From contig NC_016133.3 in assembly GCF_000005505.3 (NCBI RefSeq), positions 59,423,237 to 59,487,236 of the forward strand: a DNA stretch of 64,000 nucleotides. Direction: 5' to 3'. A program made the translations under genes and the position numbers. Below, in pieces: positions 14,587-26,466 of this stretch (position 1 is the stretch's first letter; every line of letters begins with the position of its first letter). The DNA is from Brachypodium distachyon. Its lineage: Eukaryota > Streptophyta > Magnoliopsida > Poales > Poaceae. The notes beneath the pieces were generated by a model. The model searched no databases and was not told the DNA's origin. It saw nothing but the letters and a program-made list of their open reading frames with translations.

Positions 14587-15480
14587 TCAGCGTTTAACAA
14601 GCACATCAGGGGGTATAGGAGAAGAGAGATGGGGAAAGGGAGGGAATAAGCTGTGTTGAACACGAAGAACCTGACCACTCCTGCTCTGCCTGCTGCTGTG
14701 GTGCTCCACCACAACCAGGAGGGGGAGATGCAGCCTCCAGGGAGGAGGATGGCAGTGGCGCTCTGTCACGGTGGTGAGGACCACAATAGCGGACCTGACG
14801 ACGAAGGGTACAAGGGCGTCAAGCTGCAAAGTTGGGGGAGACATTTTTGGCGGAGGAGCGAGGCAGCGGTGGCCAGGCAAACCTAGGTGGGAGGAATCGG
14901 GAAGAGAGGAGCGGCGGTCGGAGAAAAAAAAAGAGAAATCGCCTTGCCTTTGTTCTTGGCAGCAGCAGTGGTACGTGGCGTGGCGACAGCCTGAGGAAAA
15001 TGACGTCGAAGTTGTGTTGCGACATGGCCGTGGCGGCCGTGGCGTGCTCCTCCCTGTGGTGGCCGTCGACCTTTCCAGGTGGACGGAGTCAGGCGGCGAA
15101 TCCGGCAACAGGTTTGGGCTCGGGCCAGGGTGTGCTCCTCCCCATGGTGTCCGTCGTCCTTCATACCTGCCAAGGTGAGCTGCTGCTCTAAGGCCGGCGA
15201 CGTGTGGTCGTCCATAGCTGCCACAGCTTTGGAGTGGAGGCGGCTGGCTGCGCCTGGAGGATACCGGTGGTGGGATTTAGCGGGGGTGGGCGAGCGCAGG
15301 TGAGGAGTGGGATGGGGAATCAGGCGCCGCTGGTGAGGAGTGGATCGGGAGAGTCGGGGGAGATCGTGATGATTTACGACCCCAAGAGACAGCAGCTACT
15401 GACCGTGGACCAAAAATAAAAAGGCAACCGTGGAGTGCTGGGAGGGCATGAACTTTGCCGGCCTTAGGTCTGATATTTCT
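14587..15480. other. GC-rich region, possible leader or first exon, unresolved
   Basis: Several overlapping open frames on both strands reflect high GC content rather than coding. One short plus-strand frame (15316-15417) encodes MGNQAPLVRSG and then GEIVMIYDPKRQQLLTVDQ before a stop; it may be a small exon. No domain is recognised. Confidence 0.25.
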
Positions 15481-16027
15481 TGGTATCACCAGATAACAGC
15501 ACCATAACCTAATGTCCTTTGTGGCTTGGGGTAGTTGGCCAAGAGCAGTCCGGAGTTGTTGCTCTCACCGGTGTTTCTGTAGGGACGGTTCTTGGCTTGC
15601 GATGGGGGTCATTTATGTACCTATATCCCACATCCATGCCTGTATTTTGTTCATGTCAGGTTGAGAAAGAAATTCAGAACATGATATGCAAACATGAGAA
15701 TGTCGGGGTTGTTCCATAATTATTTGTTGAATATTCTACTCATGCATCATTGCATCACCGTCCACAGAGACATCAGAAAGCTGTTGACCAAATTGCAGTG
15801 CAGTCTTTCATATTTTTGATTTCTCAGATTCAGCTGTTATATTGGTGAATTGGATTTTATCGATGTTTATACATCTGTATGATGGTATTTGGAGCCTCTG
15901 GTTGTGAGTAGTCTTCATGGAACACAGTAGCTGTTATGTTGATATGAACTAGTATGATGCCCATGTGTTGATTTTCTTTAGTTAGTATGAACCATCTTTC
16001 TCCACTTTTATGATGTCCTTACTGTAG
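15481..16027. other. Upstream region of the C1-like gene
   Basis: AT-rich sequence with no supported coding. It presumably holds the promoter or a 5' UTR intron of the gene starting at 16028, since an AG immediately precedes that ATG. Confidence 0.35.
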
Positions 16028-16184
16028 ATGGAGGGGCGTTTCGTCTATGGGCAGGAAGTTATTTTCGGGACCCGGAGTGAATGCGATGCGGACAATTGGA
16101 CTTGTACGGAATGCAACATCATCAACAAATCACAGCAATTTTTAATCTTCACGATACCTGCATTCACATGCACATCATGCAAAA

Positions 16185-16277
16185 AACCAGTAAGTTTTTT
16201 CTATTATCTACATTTCAATGTTAATTTAAATAACCAGTAAGTTTTTTCTATTATCTACATTTCAATGTTAATTTAAA
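16185..16277 (+). repeat. 47-bp tandem duplication copying a splice donor
   Basis: The segment starting AACCAGTAAG occurs twice in perfect tandem with a 47-bp period. It includes the exon 1 donor CCA|GTAAGT, giving competing donors at 16190 and 16237. Use of the second would add 47 nt and shift the frame. Confidence 0.8.
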
Positions 16278-16435
16278 TGTTTGATAATATAATATATTTC
16301 TTTATTTAATGTAGTTTGCTGGAGATTTCGATTTTTGCTTGGCTAGTGTGATGGCGAATGGCCTGCCGTTAGTTGATAAGGTGCTGTGTGAAAAAGATGG
16401 CGAAGGTGCGAAAATCATGGATTAAATACTTGTTT

Positions 16436-16469
16436 ATCGATGCATTGCAACGCACGGGCAATTTACTAG
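16436..16469 (+). mobile_element. Helitron-like 3' terminus inside an intron
   Basis: GCAACGCACGGGC with a short stem, followed by a short AT spacer and CTAG then T, matches the 3' end style of grass Helitrons. The host intron is only 81 bp, so only an end fragment remains. The call rests on a short motif. Confidence 0.35.
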
Positions 16470-16739
16470 TATCTTTTATGTTGCAGGAAATTGCATTGCA
16501 TATGCCATCGTTCAGTCAATTGGCATAATACACAGGATCCATATCGCCCTCGCCTCCAACAATGGCAAACTCGATATTGGTTTGGCCAAAATGCCAGTTG
16601 AGAGAGAGGTGCTCATTGACGCATATTCTAAGAAGTTTCCGGTCGAAGTGGGCCAGGTTGGTGGTGTGCACAAGCTGATTCATATGTGCCAGGATGTTGT
16701 GGAACACGGAGTCGAATTGAAGGTATTATAACTTTAGAA

Positions 16740-17060
16740 ATAAATCCATTTACCACCCTCAACTGGCATGAAAGTTCATTTTACACCATATACTACGAAA
16801 CCAGCCAAAAGGCACCCCCGAAGTCTTCTGGAGGTTTTCACACTGCCCCCGCTGGATGTTTTTGCGCCGCCACTCGAGCTTGCTGTGCCGGCCTCTGGAA
16901 GTTTCCGCGCTGCTGCTGCTGGAGCTTTTTGCGCAGCCGTTAGAGCTTGTTGTGCTGGCTTCTGAAGGTTGCCGGGCTCAAGCCGCGCTGAGCCGCTAGA
17001 AGGAGGTCGTTGTGCCACCGTATGGCTCGTCGGCAACGGCGACCTGTTGGGGTTCTCGTT
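16740..17060. other. GC-rich insertion in the third intron of the C1-like gene
   Basis: This intron is much longer than its neighbours and holds a GC-rich block with repeated GCTTG(C/T)TGTGC(C/T)GGC phrases, bounded by AT-rich sequence. It looks like inserted DNA of unknown family. Confidence 0.35.
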
Positions 17061-18212
17061 TTTTGTTAGAATAATATCGCGAATGTATTTTCAACACCCC
17101 AGCTCAGCGAGCTAAACTTTTAGCTCGGTAATACTCTATCACCAAATGGGGCCAATGTGTTTTCAATACACTGGTTTCTCAAAACTGTAATATCCTATAC
17201 CTAGAGTCAATTATACTTCAGTTTGTCTATATTTTGGTTTTTAGAATGCTTTGCTACAAACATAGCCTAAAGAGCGAATGTTCGCTCATTATAAATTTTG
17301 TTGTTTAAATTTTATCAGGAGACCGCCAGTACTGTGTGACATTTGTTTCCTTTTTATTATTAGGACAAGTGGTGGAAAAGATTCTTCCCTTCAAAATACT
17401 TCAATGCTAGTCAAAGGTAGCTGCTATTCCATGTGATGATTTTGAGGAGGTCTGTAGACAGATTGCTGACGGCAATCCCCTTATTGCTGTACTCATGGTT
17501 GGTGAAAAATGGGAAAACCTGAAGTTTTGCCAGTTCTACAAACCCATATCTGCGGTTGAAAGAGCCCTCGCTGGGAAGTTCAACATAAACTTTGTCGATC
17601 ATGCCATCGTGCTCATAGGGGCATGTTCCCTGGGTGGTCATCGGGCTTACTATGGCCTAAATTCTGCTGGCTCCCTATTCTGCAAGCAAGTTGGTTTGAA
17701 TGAAGATTGGAAGGCTCTAAGCGCTGCTCCCGGTGGATTTGGGAAGATAAAAGCAGATTCTGACTTTCTTATAAACTTTTTAAAGTTGACCAGGTCTGGT
17801 GAAGGTATGTGCCATTGATAAGTCAATAGTTAAGAACTGTGGATGTTTTTTTACTCGTTTTTCTTTCTGGTCACAGATGAAACTCATCCGGTCCTGAAGC
17901 ATGAAGATGAGACTCCAGTGTTGTCACGTGAAAATGTTGCTATTGTTCGTGGTGGTGAATGGTCGCAGAGGCGAAAAGCTCTGATAAATGTAAGTTATGT
18001 TAGAATTTAAACTTTTCATTCGTACCACAGTTTGCCGTAGTCTTGTTCAGTTCTTCTAGGCCGGCGATGCGCGCATTTCGCATGAGATTTTTCCACACCT
18101 AGGAGGATGTCCACCCGCAACCACAGCCACTCATGTGCTGAGGATTCAAAAGAACACTTGGACCCGCCGAGGCAGCCGAAATGTATCCAGTATAAATCAC
18201 ACTTTAATATAG

Positions 18213-18770
18213 TAATTTGTGGTCAAACACTTGTCTTAATGAAACCTAATATGACATTTTTTAAGCAACGGAGGGAGTAATTAATACACCCTCTGCTAAT
18301 TTTGTCTGATGGCCGTCACTGATTGATGGAAATGAGAGTAATTAAGTTAAAAGGAGGGTTAGATGTTGCCGTGAGCTCATTAGTAGAGCTGATCTCTTGT
18401 CTCCAACCATGTACAATGTATGTTTCTGTGAGCATTCGTCTCCATGTACTGCCTTTGTGTCCATGTACAATGTACTTTACAACTGATGTGGTAGATGTTG
18501 TATCATGCATACTAGATGCAGACTCGGTCTCCTTTCAACAACGGTTCAGACCATCCACATCCCTGCTACAGCCTGCGCTGGAGACGTACAACTTGTTTGG
18601 TGATGAGGTTCAAATGCCCTGAGACCGAGAGGAACGCCATTACTAGCACCTACGCATCAGTGTTTAGGATTCATTGGTTCGGTTAAGTAAACATTACTAC
18701 AATAGTATCATGTCATAATAGCCAACGTTCAAGAAACCAAACTATCAGTCTAATACAGAGCCCATGTGCC
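18213..18770. other. Intergenic with a MITE end
   Basis: A Stowaway-like end (AACGGAGGGAGTA) lies near 18268 without a matching left end. No gene was seen up to the 3' end of the minus-strand PIR2-like gene. Confidence 0.4.
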
Positions 18771-18772
18771 AT

Positions 18773-21700
18773 TTACTTAATCTTAGTATACAGAAGATCA
18801 TTAAGGAGAAATTCATCTATTCCTTCATCTTTGTCGTCCTCAAGGCTGTAGCTGCAATAGATCCAATCATTTTCCACATGATCCACCCAGTAAGTCACCT
18901 GATGGCTGTGGCTGATGATTTCATCGTTGCTATACCATTCTGAATATAATTCATCTCCGCACAACAGTATCTCCTCGAATTCACTTCCACAGAAACTCTT
19001 ACTTGCTGGGTGCACAATCCTGCTCCCATGGCATTCACAGTGAAAGCAACGCACTTGCTCTGTCATTCAAACGCACAGAAATCATCAGTACACAACATAT
19101 TATTACAGTTTTAGATGACAGTGACAAAAAATTATACTAGTGAAGAGATTTGTTATTCATGAACAGACATATCACAGATAACAGAGAGAACCATATACAC
19201 ATTTTGATCGAAAATATTAATCACAAGGAAAGTAACAGCATAATCCCTCCGTTTCTATATAGATGGCGTTTTAGTTTTTTTCCTCTGTTCCGGTTAATAT
19301 GGCGTCTATCTCTTTTTATTCCTTCGCGTGCCCGCAAGTAATTATCAGCCCCACTATACCCCATCGATCATGCTGAGCTCAGCTTTTTCATTGGCCGGCA
19401 GCCTTTCAAATAAATAAATAATGGGCAGCTTCAATTAAGCAAATAGAGATTGTTCGGTACATACAACGGCTCTAATAATATCAGGTGACTCATTAAACCA
19501 GCAAGACCCTACATCATGTTCAGCAGATTTTGCTAGAACATGAGCTGTCTCATTACAAGATTTGACTAACATGAGTAAAACAACAGGATATAAACTTTGG
19601 AGTCCTACTCTTAATGTCGAAGACTATGGCACCTGTACAAGATTTATCAATTTCAAGACTTTTCACTTTGTTGATAAAACTAGCACAATCAGATGCCACA
19701 ATAATCTTCTGAAAACCAGTTTCTTCGAGCAAAGTGAGACGTGATTTTCCATCGGCTAGCAGCTATGCCTTTATGCATGCGGAGCGAGGCGAGGGGAGCG
19801 GGGCAACGTTGCCCAATGCATGCCGTAACACATACGAAATCACGATTTATACCAGCTCCCAAGCATTTAAGACGTAGAGGGTAAAATCGCTCAAAAAAAG
19901 ATCCAGATTTTTTCCTTGGTATGCGTTCTCGTTCCTAATATGTCCTCTATCAAGGAAGGGAGGGAGTACATACCAGTGCCTGGAGGTGCTACTTTCACAG
20001 GGCAGCACAAGCCCACCCTGGTGCCGTGAAATTCAGCAAAGAACAGCATCGGAGGTCCACCGGCAGATCGGGTAGCAAGGAAGTTGATGTGGGAGAAACG
20101 GTACTTGCGAGGCGCGTCCTTGTACTCAGGGCCATTGACACACTCATTGACACCGCAGATAAAGTGCAGCTCGTATTTGGATACCTTGAACAGTGAGGAC
20201 AAGAAAAGTTAGCTAAAGTTGATGCATGGATGGCAAGTCTAATTAAGAGAGAAGAAACTGACCATCTGATCATCATCATGAAAGCCATTTGGTCAAGTGC
20301 TGTTTTTACCATTTCTACGACTCTGTGATGTTGTGTCCAGAAGTTGTTTACCATCCTATCAATCCTAGGATAGTCCCACTTGTTCAAGATGGTTGGTTCC
20401 CTCGGGTGCTGTTCTTGTATTTTGCAGGAATAGACCAAACATCTTTGTAGCATGTCAGTGTCCTCATGGGAGAGCACGCCGCCGGGTATGATGATGTCCG
20501 ACGCCATCCACAACAACTGTTGGTTAGCTGGTCCAAGAAGAGAGGCTTGGAGATGAGGCACTGGGTGCTATGCGGCAATAGCCGCAGCGGTGTAGGCTTC
20601 TTCGACAGTGGCAGATACAATGCCAGCAGCATCCTTTCCACAATCCAGGAGGTTATTGCAATCAGTGAGTGCGAGTCTGGCCCCATTGGCCTGCAGCAGC
20701 TGTATTGCTTGATCCGCGTCGAGGGCCCAGCGGTTGCACATGAAGGAGACGAGGCCGTAAAAGGATCTGACTGCAATTCGCAGCAGTCCTCTGGTGCTGA
20801 TGGCCTCAATCTCAACAGCTTTGGTCAGAGGGAAGGCGGCGCTATACCAGATAGTGTTGAGGATGATGTTGGAGACAGGGTCCAATGGGCCATAGCAGTG
20901 TCCGGCCTGGAGCATGCTGTGGTGGTAGCGCGAGAGCAGCTTGTCCTTGGGTAGCCTGGCAAGTGCCTGCAGGTAGTATCCATGGATGGTGGTGAGAAGC
21001 ATGCGCCTCATTGTTGACCGCTCAGGATACACCTGCACCTTGTTCTCGATAAAGGGGTCTGGACTGAGCTTGGCGAGGCGAGAAGATGCAAGGTCCCAGG
21101 ATATCTCCAGGCTGAAAACTGATGGCCGAGGAACCTGGCGCAGAATCGATTGCATGTCACTGAAAATATTTTCATCGAAGGTGGCATAAGGGCCTGATAG
21201 CAAGGTGGCGACTTGGTTCAGAACAGGTGAGATTGACTTCCACCCTGAGGCGAACTTGAGCGGATCGGGGTGCTGGGCGGCGGCGGCGGCGCATCTGAGC
21301 GCCGTTTCGACGGCGGCCACAGTGGTGTCGGAGGTAAACCCGAAGCTCGGCTCCATCCCGCGGTGCTTGATGATGAGGCGGGCGGCGACGAGGGCATCCA
21401 ACTCGGCCTTATTGAGATACCACAGGGCCTTGGCTTCGGTGAGGTAGGGGAAGAGCGTAGTCAGGAAGGCGACAAGGCCCATGAGCGACCGCATGTTCAT
21501 GTCGCCGATCAGATCTTCTGTTCTGCACAGCCGCCGCGTGGGAGGTGTTTCCACGGCGAGGAGCGCGATGAAGACGCCGACGACGATGTTGGAGACGGGA
21601 TCTAGGAGGCCGAAGCAGAAGCCGTTGTCGAAGACCCTCCGGTGCTTCACCTGCTGGTAGTAGCTCTCAATCTTGGCAAGGAGCTCCGATACGAGCGCGC

Positions 21701-21890
21701 TTGTCTTATCCTCCACTGCGTCGTTCTGGAGCTTGTCGTCCTCGAGGCCTAGGGTATCGGGCCCATAGATCCTTGGTGGCCTGCCGCTCCGGCTTCTGCT
21801 TCCGATGCAAAAGATTCTCCGTATGCTGCTGCTGATTCTAGTGATTCTGTTGCTACTGCTCTTGCTGCGGCGGACCAAAGCTTCAGACAT
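18773..21890 (-). pseudogene. PIR2-like helical domain / DUF3615 protein gene, disrupted
   Basis: A minus-strand gene of a grass-expanded family: two PIR2-like helical repeats followed by a C-terminal DUF3615-like part. Exons are 21890-20263, 20184-19974 and 19059-18773. The two repeats share GFCFGLLDPVSNI and GHCYGPLDPVSNI. The later exons carry YELHFICGVNE, HINFLATRSAGG, LFFAEFHG and VRCFHCECHGSRIVHP, typical of the family. Two lesions are seen. A TAG at 20570-20568 lies in an otherwise continuous frame. A one-base shift in the AAAA run near 20290 is needed to reach the exon 1 donor in the right phase. The ATG at 21890 was chosen over an upstream frame extension because the extension is proline-rich leader. 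The family's biochemical role is unknown, and these could be assembly errors. Confidence 0.65.
19100..19960. other. Second intron of the PIR2-like gene, MITE debris
   Basis: This long intron (19060-19973) contains a Stowaway-type left end at about 19244 (CCCTCCGTTTCTATATAG) and a right-type end near 19960 (GGAAGGGAGGGAGTAC). They do not form a convincing pair. Nothing coding. Confidence 0.35.
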
Positions 21891-22149
21891 GATTCGAAGA
21901 TTTCCTATGGAGGAGATTTGAGGGGAGATCGAGTGCGGAGAGGAACTCTTCTCCGATGGGGGATTTGGATTTGGAGGAGATCGGGTGGTCAAGTGCCCGT
22001 GGTTCTGAACCCTAGCCGGCAAGGGATCCGCCGGCAAGAGCCACCCCCCTCCCTGATTGGGACGCGATTGGGACTTCGGGAATTTGGGGAGACGAAGACG
22101 ACGGACACATAGCACGGCACCATAGCCCGGCGGGCCGGGCCTGAGGAAA

Positions 22150-23250
22150 GCCCACCACTGCATATGGCCCAGATAAGGAAAAAAAAACTGGAGAGATAAT
22201 GGGCCAAATGTTAAAAATAAACCAGAATTAGAGATATGATGGCCAAATATAGTAAAACTAAAATTTAAAACTTAATCGGGCTGGCCCGTGGGCTCAATGT
22301 ACCGGCACATGGGCCCGCCCACCCCGATTAACTATGTGTCGGGCCGGCCCAGACCTATGGGCTTTTCATTGGGCCTCGGCCCGATGCCCACCATATTCCA
22401 GAGAGGGCCCTCATGATTGTTCGTTGAGTCACGAGGAGGTCACGAAGGAGGCAACCTGGGCTGGGCCGTAAAACAGGCACAAACTGGATTCGGGCCCAAA
22501 AATCAGAATGCGTGTCCCGAATCAGCATGTCGCACAAGACTCGTAGGATCCAAGGGCGATGGGCTCGGTGGTGCGTAGTGGAATGGGGTGAGTGGGCAGA
22601 GGCGGAGGAGAATGGCCGAATGAAGGTGGAAGCGGGTGGCGGAGGAGCTCCTCCCTTGTCTTACCATGCAGACGCCGGATCCGAGGACAAGACCACCGAA
22701 TCTGGCCACGATCTGGCAGGGAGTTAGGAGGAGCTGAGCGGGGGCTGGAGGAACCATACCAATCAAGTCGCGCACGCGTTGGATCTGTGGCAGACGACCA
22801 CCGTCGGCCCATGGAGCCCGCAATGCGGCGGATCTGGTGCAGGGGACCACCTCGGCGCCATGGAGAGGCCGTTAGCCGCAAGCGTGACGGTTTGGAGCAG
22901 GGGGGCGCCGACATGGAGCATGCTGGGGCGCTTGGCAGGTTGCTGCCGAAGACTTGGTGCAGGGGCCCGTGGACGATTCAGTCCACCATGGTGGGCAACG
23001 GCCTCGACGACGGCGCCGGAGAGCACGAGAGGCGCCGACGCGCAGATGGAGAACCTTGCCATCCCCATCCTCGAGGGCGTCGCGCGGCCGTGGAGTGTGG
23101 TGGAGGGGCATGGGCACGCGCGTGGAGCGCCTCGCCGCCACCTTCATCGGCAACGCCCGGTCTTCCTGGCAGCAGCCTCCGGCGACGGCGAGGGAAGAGA
23201 GAGGGATGGAGGGTGGCCTCCGAGTTGCTCGAGGTGGGGGACGCGAGAGC
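22150..23250. other. GGGCC-rich promoter side and GC-rich unassigned block
   Basis: From 22260 to 22420 there are many GGGCC/GGCCC motifs, either hAT-like debris or promoter elements of the minus-strand gene starting at 21890. From 22500 to 23250 the DNA is GC-rich with long frames on all strands and no recognisable domain, most likely a composition effect. Confidence 0.35.
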
Positions 23251-23254
23251 CTAG

Positions 23255-24470
23255 TCATTGGAGATTTTAATTTGATTACAAGGCTAGTGATAAGAGCAAC
23301 ACCAATATAAACCTTCAAATGATGGGACGGTTCAGAAATGTGCAATCGAAGATTTAGAATTAAAGGAGTTTCCTTTGCAAGGCAGAAAATTCACTTGGTC
23401 AAGCGAAAAGAGAACACGATTCACACCAGGATTGACATATGTTTTGTGACTACAGATTCGGAATTAAAATTTCCTCAGTATCGGCTCTCCCCAATTTCGA
23501 CTGCGGTGTCAGACCACTGCCCATTGCTCCTGTCAAAAATGCAACTCAACAGGTTCAAGAGATTTAGATTTGAGAGTCTTTGGTTGAAAAATCATGAATA
23601 CGAGGGAATTGTCTCCACGGCTTGGAACAAGAACGTAAGATCCACTGATGCTATTAAGATTTTGCACAACAAACTATGTAGATTTGCAGGTGCCTTAAAG
23701 AGGTGGAACAAAGAACAGATGTCAATGAAGAAATGGAAAGTGAGAATCGCCAATGAGGTTATTTTCCAATTGGATTTAGCACGAGAGGACTGGGAGCTCT
23801 CAAGCCAAGAACGAGCATTCAGAAGAAAATTAGAAGCTATTCTGCTAGGGCTCGCTCAATCGACAGAACCAAACGGCGACAGAAATCGAGGTTAACTTGG
23901 ATAAAAGCAGGAGATGCTAACTCAAAAAAAAAAATCACCTTAGAGCTAATGGGTGCCCAAGGAAAAAATCATATTCCCTTGCTGCAAGGTCCTAATGGGG
24001 TGGTCACTGATCATGAAAGCAAGGCGTTGATCCTCTTTGAGCATTTCAAGGACCAGATGGGCACAAACTCCTCAGTGGAAAGAAGACTAAATTGGAATTT
24101 TCTGCGAATGCCATGCCTGGAGCTCCAGCCCCTTGAGGAGGTATTCACCGTGGAGGAGCTGCACTTTGAAGTCCAGGAGCTGCAGGCCGAAAAAGTTCCC
24201 GGGCCTGATGGATTTATTGGCGGATTTTTTAAGAGCTGCTGGAACGTAAATGCAATGAAAAAAAGAAAATCATCTCACTCGCTTCATGCATTGTGTGGAA
24301 CATTTGGAAAGAGAGAAATAGAAGAGTTTTTGACAAAAAAGCTTAGCTTAATTCCTACTTTTGTACATTATGTGTAACAAGGAGTTACGACGCTAATCGG
24401 AGATGAGATTAGCCTCCTAAGGGAGGCTTCAGCAACTTAATTCCTACTTTTGTACAACATCGGATCTTTT
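23255..24470 (+). mobile_element. 5'-truncated, internally deleted LINE (non-LTR retrotransposon)
   Basis: An endonuclease-domain end is visible: VIGDFNLI near 23257, then TRIDICFVTTDSELKFPQYR and STAVSDHCPLLL in frame 23338-23895. The inter-domain linker and the start of reverse transcriptase follow in frame 23949-24377 (EKVPGPDGFIGGFFKSCW). Directly after that the frame jumps to what looks like the C-terminal end of the polyprotein (about 24255-24340). The whole catalytic core of reverse transcriptase is therefore missing. The element is dead, and its exact 3' end near 24400-24470 is uncertain. Confidence 0.75.
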
Positions 24471-25730
24471 CGTTTTTCAGGTTTTCTTTTTGTTCTTGGA
24501 CTGCTTTGTTCAGTATGTAAATTTGTTTGTTCTCTCCTTCTTAATGCTTTTTTTTTGGAAGGGCTCCCCTTCTTAATGCAATAGCAGAGCACCTGCTAGT
24601 TTTCTTTTTTAATTATTTCTTTATTTCTTCTTTATACCTTTTGGTATTAACCAATCGTTATAATTAATTACGCATGATGCAAGGTCGAATGTTCGCATGC
24701 ACGTACTACTATAGTTTGATGCATGCGAGAAAATTAAAGTAAAATAAAAAGGCTGCATGCATGCATGTACGCAGCAGCTAGCAACAGTGCGCGACTGATC
24801 AGCTTTGTCAAAAAGCAGTCACATGCGTGCTGATATAAACCGTGTTTCAAAAAAAATAGTTTTTGTAAATGGATTTGCTTTGATTTGGATTACTTACCAA
24901 CGAAGCTAGACTCAATAATGGTCATGCTTTTGCTTCCATATATCTGCTTATTAATTAATATGCATTATGTATAATACTACGTACGAGTATATATATGCAT
25001 GCTTGTTTTCCTTAACGAAGAAGCAATAACCATGTATTATTTGACTAATTACCTACAAGCTGGCTTGGCCTGGCTTTGCCAACAATACTAATCTCTCTCT
25101 CTCTCAAAGCAAATTAAGTATGCATGTGTAGTGTTTTCGATCGGCCGGCATGCACACCGGCCATGCTGATACCCACCCTGCAGATACGAATCGAGGCATC
25201 TTTCTTTTTTAGTACACACATGCATGGCTTTAAAATGATGTACGTAGTGATTCATATTTAATCACAAAATCAAGCTCCGGCCTTTGATCTTCAGTGGTCG
25301 CAAGATGGCGTCCACACCTGTAAACACACATGCACATGCACATATACAAGCACAAGGAACGGGATAATCAGGGTTTCAGAAAACTGTCAAGATGGTTACC
25401 ACTGGTAAGTAATCATATCCTCAAACTTGGTTAGGTTAACTACTTTAACATATAGAAGAGTACATGGGATTTAAGCTAAAGATGTATTATTTTGCACATC
25501 TGCTGATCAGTTCAAATAGACTGAGAGAGCTTGATAAGTCCACGGTATTTCTTAAAAGCTGTCCAGATCTTGTGACGATGGCTGAGCGAGTTCTAGATAG
25601 TTATTGACTAGCTGTGCAGAGACCAGGAAAGACCAACAAACTGTTACCCTGGTTGCAAGGTGCCAAGGTCTAAAGGAGCAGTACTGCATGTTTATTGAAG
25701 TTTTAGTGCTCATTTTCAAATAAAATGGGT
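24471..25730. other. AT-rich intergenic DNA
   Basis: Low-complexity sequence with many GCATGC/TGCATG motifs (24690-25230) and a CT dinucleotide run at about 25090. No gene is supported. Confidence 0.4.
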
Positions 25731-25734
25731 TTGA

Positions 25735-26466
25735 TTGTTGAATGATGATCATATTTGCTGTCTGCAGATGATGTGGGCTCTAGAATATGATCCTGACATC
25801 TTCTCCACGTATAAAGAAACTGGTGATGCAACTGACAGAACTCAAGGACATAAACCAAAAGTTAAATCGACCCGTCAGTTTGGCAAGTACGAGAGGGCGA
25901 ATATGAAGAATGGTACTAACGGTGTTGATGGCCCTGTCCCTATTTCTGTTTTCCTGGTTGCTAGTGTTCTGAAGGAGAACAGTCAGAAGCTTCTGCAAGA
26001 AGCCCGAGGGATAGATGATATTATTACGGTAAGCTGGATGAAGCCATTCATTCCTTTGAAAACTCTCTGTTTTTCCTTGTTTTAAAACGGAATGCATTAT
26101 TATTTCAGACTAGGAAGGAGAGAAAAAGGGGGTAAACAGAATGAACAAATCCTAAGGCAAATAAAGGGGCGAGAATCTCGAATCCACTGTTGCATCTGTC
26201 TTTCTTTTCACTATACTATTATTTATACCCAAACAATGGGAAAAACTGGATTACTCATATGCTAGGAAAACGCTAGAGATGGACTATAAATGAAACTAGA
26301 TTTGTCATAGACTCAAATAGACCTGAAATTTTGTTTACCGATTAAGTTTAATGTGTCACTTTCTTTGTTTTGTTTATTTGAGATACTGAACAATGTTAAA
26401 GGGAACTTGGATGCGAAGAAGGCTTGTGCTGTCGCATTGAAACTTCACGTGAAGTACCTTAGAAAG
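25735..26466 (+). pseudogene. Two exon-like coding pieces, family not recognised
   Basis: Frame 25735-26031 ends at a good donor (ATTACG|GTAAGC) and encodes a smooth hydrophilic stretch containing MMWALEYDPDIFSTYKETGD and VPISVFLVASVLKENSQKLL. A second piece at about 26381-26466 (acceptor TTTGAG, donor AAG|GTAACT) encodes LDAKKACAVALKLHVKYLRK. Both look like internal exons of one gene whose remaining exons are absent, so a captured or truncated copy is likely. No function is assigned. Confidence 0.3.

Larger units (their letters stand above)
16028..18212 (+). pseudogene. Papain-fold (C1-like) protein with N-terminal zinc ribbon, one-base frameshift
   Basis: Six exons by eye: 16028-16189, 16315-16405, 16487-16722, 17364-17804, 17877-17989 and 18060-18212. 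Exon 1 carries two CxxC pairs (WTCTECNI, then FTCTSCKK), a zinc-ribbon-like module. GNCIAYA aligns with the papain catalytic block GSCWAFA, DHAIVLIGA with the His block, and GLNSAG with the Asn block, so a C-H-N triad appears retained. The protease assignment is inference from these blocks. Exon 4 is 441 nt, whereas its phases require 442. The frame breaks at about 17415 in CAAAGGTAG, fitting loss of one A, so the copy is disrupted unless the base is a sequencing error. The C-terminus ends inside a MITE-like sequence near 18200. No neighbour suggests a pathway. Confidence 0.55.

Noticed and set aside
18196..19970. Stowaway-like ends at 18268, 19244 and 19960
   Set aside because: No end has a matching inverted partner at a sensible distance with TA duplications, so complete elements were not called.
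20466..20954. A 162-codon plus-strand frame opposite the PIR2-like gene
   Set aside because: It is the antisense shadow of a recognisable minus-strand coding exon.
22592..23310. Long overlapping frames on both strands in the GC-rich block
   Set aside because: Four or more frames are open at once, which is a composition effect. No domain or splice structure supports any of them.
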